A stretch of DNA of 64,000 nucleotides from Verrucomicrobiota bacterium (lineage in GTDB: Bacteria > Verrucomicrobiota > Verrucomicrobiia > Limisphaerales > JADJPG01), in assembly GCA_016713365.1 (NCBI GenBank), contig JADJPG010000018.1:52630-116629 (forward strand). The letters are read 5' to 3'. The first letter of the stretch is position 1. Each line of letters begins with the position of its first letter. Below the pieces are notes generated by a model, which had not been told where the DNA came from, searched no databases, and was given only the letters and a program-made list of their open reading frames with translations. The translations under genes were made by a program, and so were the position numbers. This document shows positions 62,927-64,000 of this stretch, piece by piece.

Positions 62927-63607
62927 ATGGCTCGACTTCCTGTCCGCAAAGAACTTGCCCGACTCATCGAACACACCCTTCGCAGCGCCGATGCAACCCG
63001 CGCGAACATAGAGACCCTTTGCCGCGAAGCCCGCACTCATGGTTTTGGCAGCGTCTGCCTGAACAGCTCACGCGTCGCCCAGGCGGCGCATTGGCTCGAA
63101 GACTCCGAAGTGAAGGTGACCTGTGCCATTGGGTTCCCGCTGGGAGCTGGCGACGCTGATGCGAAGCGCTACGAAACCGAAATCGCAATCGATAGCGGCG
63201 CCCATTTTATCGAAGTTTCCCTTAACATTGGCCGGTTGAAAGACGGCGATGATGCCCATGTACTGCGCGAACTGCGCGACATCGCGGAAGCTGCCGACGA
63301 GCGGCCCGTGAGCTTGTACCTGGATGTAATGCTTCTGACGGGCGATGAAATTCGCCGCGCCACCAAGCTCGCCGTCGAAGCCCCCCTCAAGGGCATCACC
63401 CTCGGCGGAGGATCAGATGCCACCTCCACGAGCGAACTAGTTAAACTGGTGCGCGACGCCGCTGGAACCGACATCGGCCTAAAAGTCGACCATCAATCCT
63501 TCACCCTCCCGGAAATCGCCACGCTGGTGAAAGCCGGCGCCACACGGTTCGGCATCGTGCATAGCGTGAAGCTTATGGAAAGCGTTCCGCAATCCGACGC
63601 GGATTAA
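62927..63607 (+). CDS. deoC: Deoxyribose-phosphate aldolase-like protein, apparently without the Schiff-base lysine
   Basis: The overall match is to DeoC: LARLIEHTLRS, GFGSVCLNSSRV, VKVTCAIGFPLGAGDADAK and LAVEA...GIT. The catalytic Asp stretch (EIDMVINVG in Thermotoga) is FIEVSLNIG here, giving Glu in its place. The Schiff-base Lys motif (FVKTSTG) is replaced by KGITLGGG (155-162). The second active Lys is kept (GLKVD, Lys186). At 226 residues it is within the usual length. A regulatory or altered enzyme role is possible. It is co-directional with the ALDH-like gene. Confidence 0.75.
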   Translation: MARLPVRKELARLIEHTLRSADATRANIETLCREARTHGFGSVCLNSSRVAQAAHWLEDSEVKVTCAIGFPLGAGDADAKRYETEIAIDSGAHFIEVSLNIGRLKDGDDAHVLRELRDIAEAADERPVSLYLDVMLLTGDEIRRATKLAVEAPLKGITLGGGSDATSTSELVKLVRDAAGTDIGLKVDHQSFTLPEIATLVKAGATRFGIVHSVKLMESVPQSDAD

Positions 63608-63655
63608 GCAGACCTGCGCTGCACAAGCAGCAAGCCAGCGCTCGAACCGACCGGC

Positions 63656-64000
63656 CTACACGTTGAACTTGAAGAGCAACACGTCGCCGTCTTCCACGAC
63701 GTATTCCTTGCCTTCCATCCGGTAGAGGCCCTTCTCCCGCGCCGCCGCCACGCTACCGCATTTCACAAGATCGTCATAAGCGACAGTCTCCGCCTTGATG
63801 AAGCCGCGCTCGAAATCCGAGTGAATCACGCCCGCCGCCTTGGGCGCAGTATCGCCAACGTGAATCGTCCAGGCGCGCACTTCCTTTTCGCCAGCCGTGA
63901 AGTAGGTGCGCAAGCCGAGCAGATGATACGTCGCGCGAATCAGCGAACCCACGCCGCTTTCCTCCACGCCCAACTCCTTCAAGAACGCCTTCGCCTCTTC
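63656..64000 (-). CDS. ychF: Ribosome-binding ATPase YchF, C-terminal part (5' end outside the window)
   Basis: The sequence is the C-terminal TGS-containing domain of YchF: LLGLRTYFTAGEKEVRAWTI, PKAAGVIHSDFERGFIKAE and EYVVEDGDVLLFKFNV are diagnostic. The frame stays open to base 64000 (EEAKAFLKELGVEES), so the N-terminal GTPase/ATPase domain lies beyond the window. YchF is an Obg-related ATPase associated with ribosomes. Confidence 0.95.
   Translation of the reverse strand, partial: EEAKAFLKELGVEESGVGSLIRATYHLLGLRTYFTAGEKEVRAWTIHVGDTAPKAAGVIHSDFERGFIKAETVAYDDLVKCGSVAAAREKGLYRMEGKEYVVEDGDVLLFKFNV

Overview
The window looks like chromosome of a Verrucomicrobia-type bacterium (Pedosphaera/Limisphaerales-like), a placement inferred from gene content and not from any marker gene. 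Pointers are very large Sec-secreted proteins built of Ig-like, HYR, LamG and discoidin-like modules with the C-terminal tail style of that phylum, a PEP-CTERM protein, a secretin/GspE-type assembly operon with PilM/N/O-like partners, a long exopolysaccharide (EPS) locus, a Roadblock/Ras-like GTPase cluster, and high GC with frequent ATGA stop/start overlaps. Two tRNAs are present; there is no rRNA, CRISPR array or transposase.

Layout. 1-8.7 kb is an accessory, visibly more A/T-rich patch: a frameshifted propeller-like secreted protein, a tRNA with an odd anticodon loop, a GNAT/FemAB-like acyltransferase, a frameshifted beta-helix protein with a phage-tail-fibre-like C-terminus, an orphan AraC DNA-binding domain, an orphan phage/contractile-injection tail tube protein and two unknown proteins. 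8.9-11.8 kb has a sugar dehydrogenase fused to a dihaem tail and a membrane protein. 12.3-21.5 kb holds two giant secreted repeat proteins on the minus strand, the second with its last Ig domain broken. 21.5-27.9 kb is a minus-strand secretion/pilus operon (ATPase, PilM/N-like, PilO-like, secretin). 28.2-32.0 kb is a secreted protein of twelve Ig-like repeats. 32-39 kb has housekeeping and catabolic genes (two esterases, a Spx/ArsC protein, a TPR protein, KDPG aldolase, a GH63-like glucosidase).

39.4-52.3 kb is a co-directional EPS locus: flippase, pyruvyl transferase, polymerase, four glycosyltransferases, WcaF-like acetyltransferase, FkbM methyltransferase, WecA-like initiating transferase and a second O-antigen-ligase-like protein. 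A tRNA-Ala(CGC) and a CHRD/PEP-CTERM protein follow. 53.3-58.9 kb is the most novel part: a compact signalling cluster with an MglA-like GTPase, an MglB-like Roadblock protein, a 757-residue protein with three copies of an unnamed domain plus a C-terminal Roadblock domain, a response regulator with DUF4388-like and Roadblock-like parts, and two small proteins. 58.9-61.4 kb has a third polymerase/ligase fused to TPRs and a small secreted protein. The right end has an aldehyde-dehydrogenase-like and a DeoC-like gene that both lack catalytic residues, then the 3' part of ychF.

How the parts may work together (inference): the secretion operon, the giant secreted proteins, the EPS locus and the PEP-CTERM protein all serve the cell surface, and the Roadblock/GTPase cluster, lying between EPS polymerisation genes, is a plausible regulator of where or when surface export occurs.
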